Positions 63,944-64,000 of a stretch of 64,000 bases of DNA are shown here, piece by piece. Position 1 is the stretch's first letter, and every line of letters begins with the position of its first letter. A model generated the notes under the pieces. That model was not told the origin of the DNA and ran no database searches. It was given only the letters and a program-made list of their open reading frames with translations. The stretch is taken from contig CAQDYY010000001.1 in assembly GCA_948777935.1 (NCBI GenBank), positions 124,001 through 188,000 of the forward strand, read 5' to 3'. The position numbers and the translations under genes were made by a program. This stretch comes from an uncultured Clostridia bacterium. Its GTDB lineage: Bacteria; Bacillota; Clostridia; TANB77; CAG-508.

Positions 63944-64000
63944 ATTTTCCTCTATTAATTTTAAGAATCTCTTTTTATTATTACTTATTGCATATATAAT

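Noticed and set aside
1..64000. tRNA or rRNA genes
   Set aside because: I looked in all gaps longer than about 70 bases and saw no cloverleaf with a TTC-type arm, so none is reported.

Overview
The window looks like a chromosome segment of a low-GC, endospore-forming Clostridia-type Bacillota, probably an uncultured gut lineage. The basis is the strong A+T bias, Shine-Dalgarno sites of the AGGAGG type, and sporulation genes (spoIIM, yabP, yabQ, sigK) next to remA, rpoZ and rho.

Main result: twelve otherwise normal housekeeping genes are each split into two or three reading frames, and all 15 splits have the same cause. An in-frame CGG triplet is followed by a frame that resumes one base later, so that C|GGN is read as glycine (GGN). 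The affected genes encode a radical-SAM DNA-repair-type protein (2 sites), its DUF4130 partner, an EndoQ-family protein, SpoIIM, a CMP-kinase-like protein, a TetR regulator (2 sites), a polysaccharide-export ATPase, TrxB (2 sites), a DUF368 protein, release factor 2, aspartokinase and YabQ. I read every CGG and CCG in the window. No host-like gene uses in-frame CGG as arginine, while CGG spanning two codons (NNC GGN) is common and harmless. The simplest reading is that CGG is an unassigned or 'hungry' codon, or a CGGN quadruplet, that drives general +1 recoding. RF2 itself needs two shifts: the classical UGA shift, and a CGG shift just before its catalytic GGQ loop. The only in-frame CGG read without a shift lies in three small, GC-richer orphan ORFs (4225, 34336, 40288) that look recently acquired.

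Layout: 0.2-4 kb, tmcAL, rnhA and the rSAM/DUF4130 pair. 4-18 kb, coaE, an EndoQ homologue, spoIIM, xerD, rsmE, yicC-remA-rpoZ-cmk, a TetR gene, thyX, greA, a VanW-type lipoprotein and rpmE. 18-30 kb, a cell-surface polysaccharide cluster (glycosyltransferases, polymerase, TagGH-like exporter) carrying a HepT/MntA toxin-antitoxin pair. 30-36 kb, trxB-trxA, an ATPase, a U32 peptidase and a DUF368 transporter. 36-40 kb, GT8 and PlsC-type surface glycan/lipid genes. 41-47 kb, sigK, prfB, lysC, yabP-yabQ-divIC and rho.

From about 47-48 kb to the end, an integrative element begins next to rho. It carries two tyrosine recombinases, a sigma-region-4-like regulator, a Spo0A-like regulator, a viperin-like radical-SAM protein fused to a pseudo-receiver domain, LysR and CYTH genes, a type III toxin-antitoxin locus with a tandem-repeat RNA antitoxin, small metabolic genes, and conjugation-associated PcfJ/PcfK-like genes. 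No tRNA, rRNA or CRISPR array was found.
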